From CAKZQX01 sp034436755 (GTDB taxonomy: Bacteria > Chloroflexota > Chloroflexia > Chloroflexales > Chloroflexaceae): DNA of 64,000 nucleotides. The notes beneath the pieces are model-generated. The model did no database searches, had not been told where the DNA came from, and saw only the letters and a program-made list of their open reading frames with translations. A program made the translations under genes and the position numbers. Of the stretch, positions 51,299 through 59,566 are shown one piece after another (within the stretch, counting starts at the first letter, position 1; every line of letters begins with the position of its first letter). The DNA is taken from assembly GCA_034436755.1 (NCBI GenBank), contig DAOTVB010000095.1:4448-68447 (forward strand). Direction: 5' to 3'.

Positions 51299-52840
51299 TT
51301 AGCGACAGTGCGCCAGAACTACTGCCTGGCTGTCGCTATATGCTTCGCACCATCCCGGCGTATTCGCCAGTAGCAGATGCAGATCCGACTCGTTCGGCAG
51401 TAGCAGATGGGTAATCTGCCAGCGGTCAATCACCTCCAGGCTGCGCTCATCACCACGGGCGATGGTAAAGTAATCCTCCCAGATCACTACCGGGAATAAC
51501 TCCACCCGCAGATCGGCAAAAATTTGCTTTTCAGGCATCTCCCAAATGGTGTAACTGCTGTAGGTCATTGTCGTCCAGAAGCGCCCCTCAATCGGGTTGT
51601 CCTCTAACCAGGCAGTTGCGGCAATCGGCGTGGAACTGCTGACCAGGAAGCGGTAGCGACCAGTATCTGCAAAGAGTTGTTCAATCCCCAGGTAGCGGGC
51701 GGGCATAAACCAGGGCAACACCGCGACCAGCATGACTCCCAGAAATGCGCTATAGATTGTACTAAACAGCGCGCTACCCCGCGTAGGCGGCCGGTTGGGA
51801 AACAGCAGCGCCAGCCGCGCGGCCAGCAGCGGAAGCAGCACCAGCGCAAACCAGGCGGCATAGCGTACGCCGCCGATGGTCAACCATGCCAGCGCACAAT
51901 ACCAGAGCAGATCGGTCGCCGAGGGGCGGCGCGGTCCCGTCGCCATCAGAACGGCCAGCAACAGCAGCAGCGCATAAAACCAGAAACCGGTACCGGCCAG
52001 GTTGAACGTATTCTCCGGTGGTTGCCACTCGACAAACCACTGCTGAAGCGGAGTATTGGTCAGCATATCCCGGACATACCCGAAGATGCCGATGCCCAAT
52101 GGATTGACCAGCAGGGCCGGCAGCATTGACCCCCCGGCAAGCGTGAGTCCTTGCAACTGCGCACCAGCCTGATGGTCCGGCTCACGCACGCTACGCAGGA
52201 CGGTAATTGCGGTGCCGAGCCAGGCCAACGCCAGCAGTGCGACCCCCAGCATAAACGAGCCATGCAGGTTTACCCAGAGGATCATCAGCAGTGGCAGCAA
52301 CAGAAGCAACCAGCGTGTCGTCAGTCGCCCACTGCGATACTCCCCCAGCAGGACTACAAATGCCACTCCCGGTAAGAAGGCCAGCGTTTGCGGGCGCAGC
52401 GTCCAGTTGTTCCAGCCGACCATAATCGCCAGGAAGAGGGCCAGCGCGACCGCCTTCCCCTGCCCAACCTGTCGCCAGGCGTGCCAGCTTATCAGTCCAT
52501 AACTCAGGGTAATGACGAGGGTGCGGGTCAGTGTCAGCAGCGGCACATCGCCCAGCCACCAGAGCCCATACATAATCAGCTCACTCAGCCAGCTCTGGTA
52601 GACATACGGTGCGTCGGCGGGGAGCGTATACGCCCAGCGGTTAGTTGTAATAAGCCCGCCCTCCTGGATCATCGCACGTCCGGCGGCCATATGCCACCAG
52701 AGATCATTTGGCGGCAGCGGCGTTATGCTGAGAAAGAGCCAGATCAACGCCAGCAGCGTGAAAACCCAGAGGTGATCCAGGGTCAAATAGCGTTCGGTTG
52801 CGCGGCGAATCGGGCGGACTGCTTCGTCATAGGTATGCAT
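51299..52840 (-). CDS. Multi-pass membrane protein, GT-C-like
   Basis: A 513-residue protein with about ten membrane helices. The first outer loop contains PPNDLWWHMAAGRAMIQEGG and a later YQSWLSELIMYG, features shared with lipid-linked-sugar glycosyltransferases of the GT-C kind, in which acidic residues after helix 1 are catalytic. A soluble C-terminal part (about 400-513) follows. The assignment to GT-C is inferred. It may work with polyprenyl-phosphate-linked sugars at the cell surface. Confidence 0.75.
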   Translation of the reverse strand: MHTYDEAVRPIRRATERYLTLDHLWVFTLLALIWLFLSITPLPPNDLWWHMAAGRAMIQEGGLITTNRWAYTLPADAPYVYQSWLSELIMYGLWWLGDVPLLTLTRTLVITLSYGLISWHAWRQVGQGKAVALALFLAIMVGWNNWTLRPQTLAFLPGVAFVVLLGEYRSGRLTTRWLLLLLPLLMILWVNLHGSFMLGVALLALAWLGTAITVLRSVREPDHQAGAQLQGLTLAGGSMLPALLVNPLGIGIFGYVRDMLTNTPLQQWFVEWQPPENTFNLAGTGFWFYALLLLLAVLMATGPRRPSATDLLWYCALAWLTIGGVRYAAWFALVLLPLLAARLALLFPNRPPTRGSALFSTIYSAFLGVMLVAVLPWFMPARYLGIEQLFADTGRYRFLVSSSTPIAATAWLEDNPIEGRFWTTMTYSSYTIWEMPEKQIFADLRVELFPVVIWEDYFTIARGDERSLEVIDRWQITHLLLPNESDLHLLLANTPGWCEAYSDSQAVVLAHCR

Positions 52841-53033
52841 GGGTTCCTCGCTCTGCTAGCTAGATGTTGGGGGCGTGCCTGGCGTTTATCTCCAGGGAGC
52901 GCAAGGTTTCGTTGAGTCAGGCTTGCAGTATCAGTTGTTCTCACCGGGCTGGACTGGTCCCGTAGCACTGATCCGGCAGACAACCGTCCTCCATTGTAGC
53001 GCAAAGCGGGCAGGACGCAAAGGGAAACTTCAG

Positions 53034-53066
53034 AGCTTCCGGGAAGTTGCGAACTTCCCGGAAGCT
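53034..53066. terminator. Hairpin after the LysM gene
   Basis: AGCTTCCGGGAAGTT (53034-53048) pairs with AACTTCCCGGAAGCT (53052-53066). It follows the minus-strand LysM gene; the T tract is weak, so factor-independent action is uncertain. Confidence 0.5.
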
Positions 53067-53084
53067 AGTGGGTAAGGGGCAGGA

Positions 53085-53588
53085 TCACATAGGAATACGC
53101 AAGACCTGACCGGTGAAGATAATATCGGGGTTGCTCAGTTGATGACGATTGGCTTCAAAGATGCGCGGCCAGAGGGAGCCGTCGCCGTAGTAGCGCTGGG
53201 CGAGGACCGAGAGTGTTTCGCCGCCCGCCACTGTATGCACCGAGAAGCCGGTGTAGGAATTGATTAGCGCGGGGCCGAATACAATCGGCACAACGACCTT
53301 GTTGATCTCGCTGCCATCCCGGGCGGACTGCTCGAAGACTTCCAGGATGCCCGGGGCCGTTGCCGGTATGCCGCCAAGATCAAACGTGGTGTGGAAATTC
53401 CCCCAGATCCCGGTACCGCCGGCCTGGATGTGGCTCTGTGCCAGTTCTACACCCTGGGCATCACGAATACGCACCTGAATGGTGCCTTCGAAACCGGTGC
53501 CAACTCCGCAGATACGCACCGGATCATCGACAATATCATGGGGCTGGGGATGGTGTACTGTAATTGATGGCAGTTGTGGTCCGTTCAT
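53085..53588 (-). CDS. Gmad2 immunoglobulin-like and LysM protein
   Basis: A 167-residue protein. Residues about 8-110 match the Gmad2 fold found with spore-germination and other wall proteins (ITVHHPQPHDIVDDPVRICGVG and FEVFEQSARDGSE-like end). Residues about 118-166 are a LysM domain for peptidoglycan or glycan binding (HTVAGGETLSVLAQRYYGDG and NPDIIFTGQVLRIP). No signal peptide is visible, so export, if any, is by another route. ggagggag precedes the ATG. Divergent from the TIR gene. Confidence 0.88.
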   Translation of the reverse strand: MNGPQLPSITVHHPQPHDIVDDPVRICGVGTGFEGTIQVRIRDAQGVELAQSHIQAGGTGIWGNFHTTFDLGGIPATAPGILEVFEQSARDGSEINKVVVPIVFGPALINSYTGFSVHTVAGGETLSVLAQRYYGDGSLWPRIFEANRHQLSNPDIIFTGQVLRIPM

Positions 53589-53718
53589 CTAACTCCCTCC
53601 CTTGTCGTTATCTCGTGTAGTGAAAACCGTAGCCTGTATTACAGACTCATCCCACATGAACGAGTGCCGGTTGCGCTATCGCATATGCTTTGTGGGCAGA
53701 TTGATCTATCTTTGCGCA

Positions 53719-53747
53719 ATGACATACACCATGCTTTGTGGTAGAAT
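53719..53747 (+). promoter_or_regulatory. Promoter of the TIR gene
   Basis: ATGACA (53719-53724), 17-base spacer, TAGAAT (53742-53747). The start would be about 53754, 45 bases before the ATG. Confidence 0.5.
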
Positions 53748-53798
53748 TACACTATTCCGGCGCAGTCTGGCGCGTTATGCTAACCAGAGGAGCAGATG

Positions 53799-54692
53799 AT
53801 GAGTGCAGCAGGTAAACCCATCGCCTTTATGAGCTATACGCGCTTCGATGATGATTTTGTGGGCGAAGCATTAACCCGGTTCCGCGAAGAGTTATCAAAA
53901 ACAATACGGTTTCTGAGCGGTAGGGAGATCGAGATTTTTCAGGATGTAGAAGGTATTCGATTGGGTCAAAACATTCAGCAGCGGATTAAAGCATCGCTGG
54001 ATGAAATTATCGTACTCATTCCTATTCTGACACCAAACTACTTCACCAGCCCATGGTGCCGTGAAGAATTAGAATTATTTCTGAACCGGGAGCGCCAACT
54101 GGGGCGGAATGATCTGATAATCTCGCTCTACTATCAGACAGAACCGAAACTTGATGAAGCAATGAAGCACCACAGCGTGCGCGGGCCGATAAGCGACCCG
54201 CTCATCCAGGAAATTGCGCAACGCCTGGTCTGCGATTGGCGCCCATTTCAGGATAAAGACTTTAGCGACGCGCAGGTCCGCGCCGAACTCAAACGTATTG
54301 CAGAGTCAATTCTGACTGTGCTGAATAATGTTCAGTCGTCGGTACAACCAACAGCCGGTTCGCAATCCACAAGTGGTACCCCCACTCCACAATATGCTTC
54401 TGATAATACGGCTGAAGATCAACCCGCACCAGGCAAGAATGTACATGTTGATCAGCGTCAGTTGCGCGATGTAATGGTAAAGCATTTTGGGCAGGAAGAG
54501 TTGGCACTGCTCTGTCACGATATTGAACTGGAACTGGGGAAAGCCGGGATTGAACAACAGGTCAATCTAGAGATTGTCGGGGGCAGTGGCAAGGCCATGC
54601 AGATCTTGAATTTGATCCAGTACCTTTATCGCCGGGGATACCTGAGTTACCTGGTTGCCGCTGTACGGCGCGAACGCCCCGGCAGTATCTGA
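53799..54692 (+). CDS. TIR-domain protein with effector-associated domain (EAD1-like)
   Basis: A 297-residue conflict-system protein. The TIR domain (about 6-150) has IAFMSYTRFDDDF, EIFQDVEGIRLGQNIQ and SPWCREELELF; Glu89/Glu90 hold the NADase Glu position. A Ser/Thr/Gln linker (about 180-215) leads to a C-terminal helical domain (about 222-297, LRDVMVKHFGQEELALLCHDI) of the effector-associated domain 1 type. EADs join components of the same system through like-with-like contacts. gaggag is 6 bases from this ATG; one codon earlier is possible. No partner gene with an EAD is visible in the window. Confidence 0.83.
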   Translation: MSAAGKPIAFMSYTRFDDDFVGEALTRFREELSKTIRFLSGREIEIFQDVEGIRLGQNIQQRIKASLDEIIVLIPILTPNYFTSPWCREELELFLNRERQLGRNDLIISLYYQTEPKLDEAMKHHSVRGPISDPLIQEIAQRLVCDWRPFQDKDFSDAQVRAELKRIAESILTVLNNVQSSVQPTAGSQSTSGTPTPQYASDNTAEDQPAPGKNVHVDQRQLRDVMVKHFGQEELALLCHDIELELGKAGIEQQVNLEIVGGSGKAMQILNLIQYLYRRGYLSYLVAAVRRERPGSI

Positions 54693-54715
54693 CATACATT
54701 CGTAGCCGAAGCGCA

Positions 54716-54752
54716 ATGGAGGGTGCCGGGAATTACTCCTGGCACCCTCCAT
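54716..54752. terminator. Hairpin between convergent genes
   Basis: ATGGAGGGTGCC...GGCACCCTCCAT with inner GGA/TCC, 37 bases. It lies between the TIR gene and the cytochrome gene and may serve both; T tracts are weak. Confidence 0.55.
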
Positions 54753-54775
54753 CTGTTGGAAGTCAAGTCGTTCTG

Positions 54776-55945
54776 CTACTCACCCTGCAGAGTCAGCAGG
54801 TAGGCAACGAGATTGTTGATCTGCTCCTCCGAGAGGATGTCGCCGTAGTTCTGCGGCATCACGCCGGCCGAGTAGCCTTCGACAACATACTCATTGGAGT
54901 TGACAATCGAGTTTCGCAGATACTCCACTGCCGACTGATCCGGCACGCGGGTCTGCGCCCGGACAGCGATACCGGCCATGTTCGGCCCGGTGAAGTCACC
55001 GCGGGCGGCTTCGACATAGTGGCAGGTGACACAGCCGGCGGCCACGCCACCGCTGGTGTTGATCAGGTTCTGGTTCCAGAGCTGCTGACCGGCATCCGGA
55101 TCACCGATGGATGCGGGATCGGGCAGATCGCCTGCGGCGGCCCCATTCTCAGGAGCAGCCTCACCCTCGGGAGCAGCGGTGGGCTCGGCCGGGGCAGCGG
55201 TGGGCTCCGCCGGGGCAGCGGTGGGCTCCGCCGGGGCAGCGGTGGGCTCCGCCGGGGCAGCGGTGGGCTCCGCCGGGGCAGCGGTGGGCTCCGCCGGAGC
55301 AGCGGTGGCTTCCGGTGCGGCGGTGGCTTCCGGCGCTGCCGTGCCCTCCGGTGCGGCGGTGGCTTCCGGTGCGGCCGTGCCCTCCGGTGCGGCGGTGGCT
55401 TCCGGTGCGGCCGTGCCTTCAGGCGCTGCCGTGCCCTCTGGCGCGGGGGTGCCCTCCGGTGCGGCGGTGGCTTCCGGTGCCGCCTCAGCAACCGTTACGT
55501 TAGCGGTGCCGGTGCAACCGCTGATGCAGGTAATCTCATAGGTACCCGGCTCGGCGTAGTTGACCGAGACCCGCTGGCGGGCGACAAGTTCGGTTCCTTC
55601 CTGTGTGGATACACGGGGCAGATTGACGGTTAAGGTTGAGCCGCCACCGACGGCAACCTGCAGTTCTGCATCAGAACTGCTCTGGTTGACAAAGATCAGA
55701 TCCAGCGCCTGACCGGGCGCGATCTGAACACCCTCACCACTCAGTGTCCCTTCCGTGTCGATCACAATTTCCGCCGCCTGCGGTGGTGCCGGTGTTGTTG
55801 TTGGCGTAATGACGGCGGCCCCCTGCGGCGTTAACGCACGACTGCGCCCAACGCCGACCGGCTCACCACATGCCGCGAGCAGTGTGACGAGCATCAATAC
55901 AGTGAAAAACGCCCCACGTCCGATAACCCAACCTGTTCTGTGCAT
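54776..55945 (-). CDS. c-type cytochrome lipoprotein with cupredoxin-like domain and Ala/Pro repeats
   Basis: A 389-residue lipoprotein. Signal peptide ends at LVTLLAACGE (lipobox LAAC). Residues about 45-155 resemble a cupredoxin-like beta domain (LDLIFVNQSSSDAELQVAVG and YEITCISGC), but canonical copper ligands are not clear. A repeat region (about 155-265) has TAAPEG/TAAPEA units then six TAAPAEP units. The C-terminal cytochrome c domain has CVTCH (Cys about 305) and the distal Met363 in GVMPQNYG. It probably carries electrons at the outer membrane face or cell surface. gagagga precedes the ATG at 55945. Confidence 0.87.
   Translation of the reverse strand: MHRTGWVIGRGAFFTVLMLVTLLAACGEPVGVGRSRALTPQGAAVITPTTTPAPPQAAEIVIDTEGTLSGEGVQIAPGQALDLIFVNQSSSDAELQVAVGGGSTLTVNLPRVSTQEGTELVARQRVSVNYAEPGTYEITCISGCTGTANVTVAEAAPEATAAPEGTPAPEGTAAPEGTAAPEATAAPEGTAAPEATAAPEGTAAPEATAAPEATAAPAEPTAAPAEPTAAPAEPTAAPAEPTAAPAEPTAAPAEPTAAPEGEAAPENGAAAGDLPDPASIGDPDAGQQLWNQNLINTSGGVAAGCVTCHYVEAARGDFTGPNMAGIAVRAQTRVPDQSAVEYLRNSIVNSNEYVVEGYSAGVMPQNYGDILSEEQINNLVAYLLTLQGE
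55165..55485. repeat. In-frame tandem repeats (21-base, then 12/18-base units)
   Basis: Tandem units of 21 bases (ggggcagcggtgggctccgcc, differing by single bases) encode AEPTAAP, and shorter units encode PEGTAA/PEATAA. They lie within the cytochrome gene and are likely to vary in number between strains. Confidence 0.8.
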
Positions 55946-56035
55946 AACATTGTCCTCTCTACAATCGTTCACACGAAAATCCACCAACAACCAATACAGA
56001 GAAGCGCCACCACACCAGTGATGATGAGCACGCAA

Positions 56036-56843
56036 CGCTCCAATGTGCCGTAGAGATACCCCCGCCTGATTTGCCCGATACCTCAGACATGATTATGGAT
56101 CGCGGCGGGGCAGCAGCGGAACTGGCATCCTGGTCGTCTTGCTCCGACGTGTCCATCTGCTCGATCACAGCAATGGTTTAGGTTGCAGTCATTATATGTG
56201 AATGAAACAAGTTTGACTTATATTCAAATTTTACCAGAGATCAAAAAGGAGGTCAAGTCTCAAGTTTGCGAGATTGCCGGAAGGCGCTCCAATCGGTTAT
56301 CGTATCCGACCACGGTGAGGCGATTTTCATCAGAAGCAAAATCGCTTCAGGTGATGCTTCGTCCAAACCATGTATCGCCGACAAAACTCACAGAGGCGGC
56401 GGTTTGCCCGCGGGTCTACTCTACATAACTGTGGTACGCTGTTTAATGAATGTTGAACATTAAATCCGGACATCAATAAATCTGCAGTCCCGGCTTCAGC
56501 CGGATCGGGCGTGACCTTCAGTCAGTATGCTGCGGCCCCAGCAGGCATTCCACCGGCTAAAGCCGGGATTCCAGTACGTCACATATCTGGATTATTTTCT
56601 CACTTTCATCAGCCGGTTTTCTATTACCTCAGTAAGCACCAGCCGTAGGGTGCATTCGATGCACCGTTCTGCTGCCGTACGCTGTGGATCTACTATTCTA
56701 TTTACGGGCGTCACGGAAATAGAAATCACCTTCTCTTTCAGGAACTCTCGTACCCAACTGTGTTGTAATACCCACAATCGGTAAAGACACGGCGTATTAA
56801 CGCATGAAAACAGTGGTTCGTAGAACCAGTTCAGAAGAAAAGT
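56036..56843. other. Intergenic with REP-like dyads
   Basis: No gene recognised in about 800 bases. It holds CCGGC-ttca-GCCGG (56490-56503) and CCGGC-taaa-GCCGG (56553-56566) in opposite orientation, related to those near 31 kb, and otherwise AT-richer text. Confidence 0.5.
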
Positions 56844-57503
56844 ATGCGCCACGATAGTTCAAAACCCATAGTGCTTCATCTGCGTGTATGGCTGCTGATT
56901 GGCATCCTGGTCGGCGTGAGTGGTCTCGCTGCATGCGGGCAGACGGCGACTACAGGGCAGGGACAGGCACCGCCGGCAGAAGACAGTGTCATCTTTACGC
57001 TGCCCTATCAGGAAGATGCATTTCCCCGGGATATAAACATAGCAGGACGCCAGGCAGTAGCCCCCTTTTTAGGTGATGCCCTGACCGGGGACGGCGATAT
57101 TACAAAGGCGGACATGAGCACGCTCCAACTCCGCATGGTGCTGCCACCAATCCCCCCCGACACAGCGCAGCTTGATGCGGACCAGATTGAGCAAATGTCG
57201 TTGATGCTGGTCGGGCCGGCAGACACGGGTGTGATCGATGTAGAGGTTGACCCTATAGTATCGACAAACCTGTATCGCGACGAATTAAATGGCGAAACAG
57301 TCATTCATGGAGTTGTATTTGGAGATTTGATTTATCCGGATGGCTCCGAGGCAGAAATGACCTTGAGCGGCGCGGCGATTGTTGAGCAGCAGCAAGGACG
57401 GTTCAACATGATCATCGTTGAGCATGATGATATTCCGGGACTGGCGTTACAATTCGGTGATCTTACCTGGACCGAGGAACTGAATGAGCTTGTGAATCCT
57501 TGA
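56844..57503 (+). CDS. Lipoprotein of unknown function
   Basis: A 219-residue exported lipoprotein: basic N-terminus, hydrophobic core and lipobox GLAACGQ (about 28-34). The rest is acidic with beta-strand pattern (MSLMLVGPADTGVIDVEVDP). Short gaagaaaag lies before the ATG. No known family; its place between two cytochrome genes on the other strand may be incidental. Confidence 0.7.
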   Translation: MRHDSSKPIVLHLRVWLLIGILVGVSGLAACGQTATTGQGQAPPAEDSVIFTLPYQEDAFPRDINIAGRQAVAPFLGDALTGDGDITKADMSTLQLRMVLPPIPPDTAQLDADQIEQMSLMLVGPADTGVIDVEVDPIVSTNLYRDELNGETVIHGVVFGDLIYPDGSEAEMTLSGAAIVEQQQGRFNMIIVEHDDIPGLALQFGDLTWTEELNELVNP

Positions 57504-57744
57504 TAAGCATTATGCCACGGAGTGAGGTGGGTATGCATTCCTTCAGGCGTTTCTTTGCCATTTTAGTGTATACTCTTCTAATAACAGTTTCCCTGAGTCG
57601 CTCCATATAAAGTAATCCACGTCGTGTCGGCATCTGCTTCGACCATCTCTCTCAGGCAGACATCCCGAACTGGTCATAACCCGACGCGGAGCACTGCACC
57701 GGCATACCCCATGAGCACTCCACGCCGTCCGCTGTTCCGGCGGC

Positions 57745-58233
57745 CTACTCCAGCGACTGAAGATAAGCCACCAGTGCGTCAATCTCCTGATCCGACAGGA
57801 TCTCGCCATAGTTCTGCGGCTTGATTGCTGAGACGTCTTCAAACCCCTCGATCACGATTGAATCCGGGTCCACAATTGATGCGCGTAGGTACTCTTCGGC
57901 GGTCATGCCGGGCTCTTGCGTGGCGGCGCGCGTCGCAATCCCCGCCAGGTTCGGCCCAACCCCAACCATATCCTCCGCCGCCGGATCGACCGAGTGGCAG
58001 GTGATGCAGCCGGCGCGGGTATTCTCGCCTTCACCCAGTGTCGGCTGCGCAAACAGGGTTTCCCCCGCCGCGACATTGCTCACCCCCTGCTCGCCCCCGG
58101 CCCCGCCGGATGTATCCGCGCCGCCTTCATTCCCACCGTTCCCGCCGCCGCATGCTCCCAGCACAATCAGCAACAGTACCCCGACCCACACCCTTCCGAC
58201 TCCGCCTGCTCCGATCAGCGCCCGGTTGTGCAT
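57745..58233 (-). CDS. c-type cytochrome lipoprotein with Lys at the distal ligand position
   Basis: A 162-residue lipoprotein. Lipobox LIVLGACGG, Gly/Asn-rich spacer, then a single cytochrome c domain (about 55-162) with CITCH (Cys about 75). Compared with the cytochrome at 54776, the segment that reads GVMPQNYG there reads AIKPQNYG here, so Met is replaced by Lys138. No other Met lies near that place. ggaga precedes the ATG at 58233. The haem may be His/Lys bound, or have an open site for a ligand. Confidence 0.88.
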   Translation of the reverse strand: MHNRALIGAGGVGRVWVGVLLLIVLGACGGGNGGNEGGADTSGGAGGEQGVSNVAAGETLFAQPTLGEGENTRAGCITCHSVDPAAEDMVGVGPNLAGIATRAATQEPGMTAEEYLRASIVDPDSIVIEGFEDVSAIKPQNYGEILSDQEIDALVAYLQSLE

Positions 58234-58571
58234 ACTCGGTTCTCCTATGCTCAAACCGTACAATCCTGGACAGCGAACAATGTTGGACTATCCAGTCACG
58301 GGTGCCGGCACCCGCGCCTGGTGATGTTGGTGATACTGGTAGCGGCGACGCTGGAGATCCGGTGTCATTGTTGAAGGTTCAATAGTGGCGGTGATGGTGG
58401 GATTGTGAAATTTCTCTCAGGTGCATTGGCCTGATTGTAGCAGAGGGCAGTGGGTGGATCAAGGGGGAGTTTCCCGAACACAGGTTTAAAAATAGCAACT
58501 GTTTTCCAAACATATGGAAGAATGCGGCTTTCTGGTAGTATACTGATCGTAGCATGATGCGTGCTGCTTTC

Positions 58572-58660
58572 TATAGCAATTCTAACGTTGTGAACTGGTT
58601 CTGCGGGACTCGCTCCCAACCGTCTGAAGGCGGCACTACGACCAATGTAGGGTTGCTATA
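58572..58660. mobile_element. Small inverted-repeat element, copy A (TATAGCAA ends)
   Basis: Begins TATAGCAATTCTA and ends TAGGGTTGCTATA; the ends are inverted repeats (about 11 of 13). The inside (gtgaactggttct, cgtctgaaggcggcactacg) is shared with copy B. It lies within the ORF upstream of the GNAT start. Confidence 0.7.
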
Positions 58661-58703
58661 CCTGGATCCCTGTTACTACCATCCGGGGTATGAATTGAGG
58701 CTT

Positions 58704-59378
58704 ATGACAACAGACGATCAGGCGATCATGATCCAGTCCGCAAATCCGGCAGATGACTGGGCCGTACGTCAGCTTTTCTATGATCTGCATACCTTCAACG
58801 CCGAACTTGATCCCCGTTTTGCGTTAGCCGATGGCTGGGAACGTGTCCTGAGTGAACATCTCGGCCATGTGCGCACAACCGGCCATGGTCTGACGCTGCT
58901 GGCATGGCAGGAGGCCGTGCCGGTGGGCCTCTTGATGATGGGGGTGCATACCGACTCGCCGCTCTTTCGCCATCGCCACTGGGCCGAACTCCTGGCAATT
59001 TATGTGGTACCGTCTATGCGGGGCAGTCCTCTGGGGGAGCGACTGATTGCGCTGGGCGCGGCCTGGGCACATGAGAATGGCTACGAGCGGGTGCAGCTCT
59101 ACGTTACGGCGGCAAACGCGGCGGCGAAGCAGTTTTACACTCGCGCCGGCTTTCACCCGGTACAGGAGATCTGGCGGCGCGAGCTGGGCCCGGCTACGGT
59201 GCCCCCGCCCGATGATCCGATCTGGGAGACGATTTATGCGCTCGATCACGATCTGCTAACGACCAGTTCGCACCATCTCCTGGTCGATGATGAGCCGGAC
59301 GAGCGGCAGCATAGGCCGCCCCTGTCGCCGGATCACCGCCCGGGCGCCGGCGATAACGTCGGCCCGTCAGATGAGTGA
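58704..59378 (+). CDS. GNAT-family N-acetyltransferase
   Basis: A 224-residue protein with one acetyltransferase domain (about 15-165): IYVVPSMRGSPLGERLIALGAAWAHENGY is the acetyl-CoA loop and VQLYVTAANAAAKQFYTRAGF the end of the fold. The ATG at 58704 follows ttgagg; a longer frame from 58554 runs through a repeat element and is rejected. The C-terminal about 35 residues are polar (DDEPDERQHRP) and end at the edge of element copy B, so the tail may have been altered by its insertion. Substrate unknown. Confidence 0.82.
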   Translation: MTTDDQAIMIQSANPADDWAVRQLFYDLHTFNAELDPRFALADGWERVLSEHLGHVRTTGHGLTLLAWQEAVPVGLLMMGVHTDSPLFRHRHWAELLAIYVVPSMRGSPLGERLIALGAAWAHENGYERVQLYVTAANAAAKQFYTRAGFHPVQEIWRRELGPATVPPPDDPIWETIYALDHDLLTTSSHHLLVDDEPDERQHRPPLSPDHRPGAGDNVGPSDE

Positions 59379-59471
59379 TATAGCAATCCTAAATTGGTTG
59401 TGAACTGGTTCTTCGGGAATTCGTTGTCAACCGCCTGAAGGCGGCACTACGACCAATGTAGGGTTGCTATA
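59379..59471. mobile_element. Small inverted-repeat element, copy B (TATAGCAA ends)
   Basis: Begins TATAGCAATCCTA directly after the GNAT stop and ends TAGGGTTGCTATA (12 of 13 inverted). About 93 bases, same orientation as copy A; no coding capacity. Confidence 0.75.
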
Positions 59472-59566
59472 TGTGCAGAATGGGAGAATGCCTCAGCGGG
59501 ACGCGCGCCGGCTAGATATCCGTCGGCACGGACAGTCTGTGGATTGTCCGTGCCGGAGGTGCGAGG

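Noticed and set aside
55165..55485. Regular repeats considered as a CRISPR array
   Set aside because: The units are contiguous, in frame and code for AEPTAAP-like residues; there are no spacers.
58554..58703. N-terminal extension of the GNAT protein
   Set aside because: It is read from repeat element copy A; the ATG at 58704 has ttgagg upstream and begins the domain.
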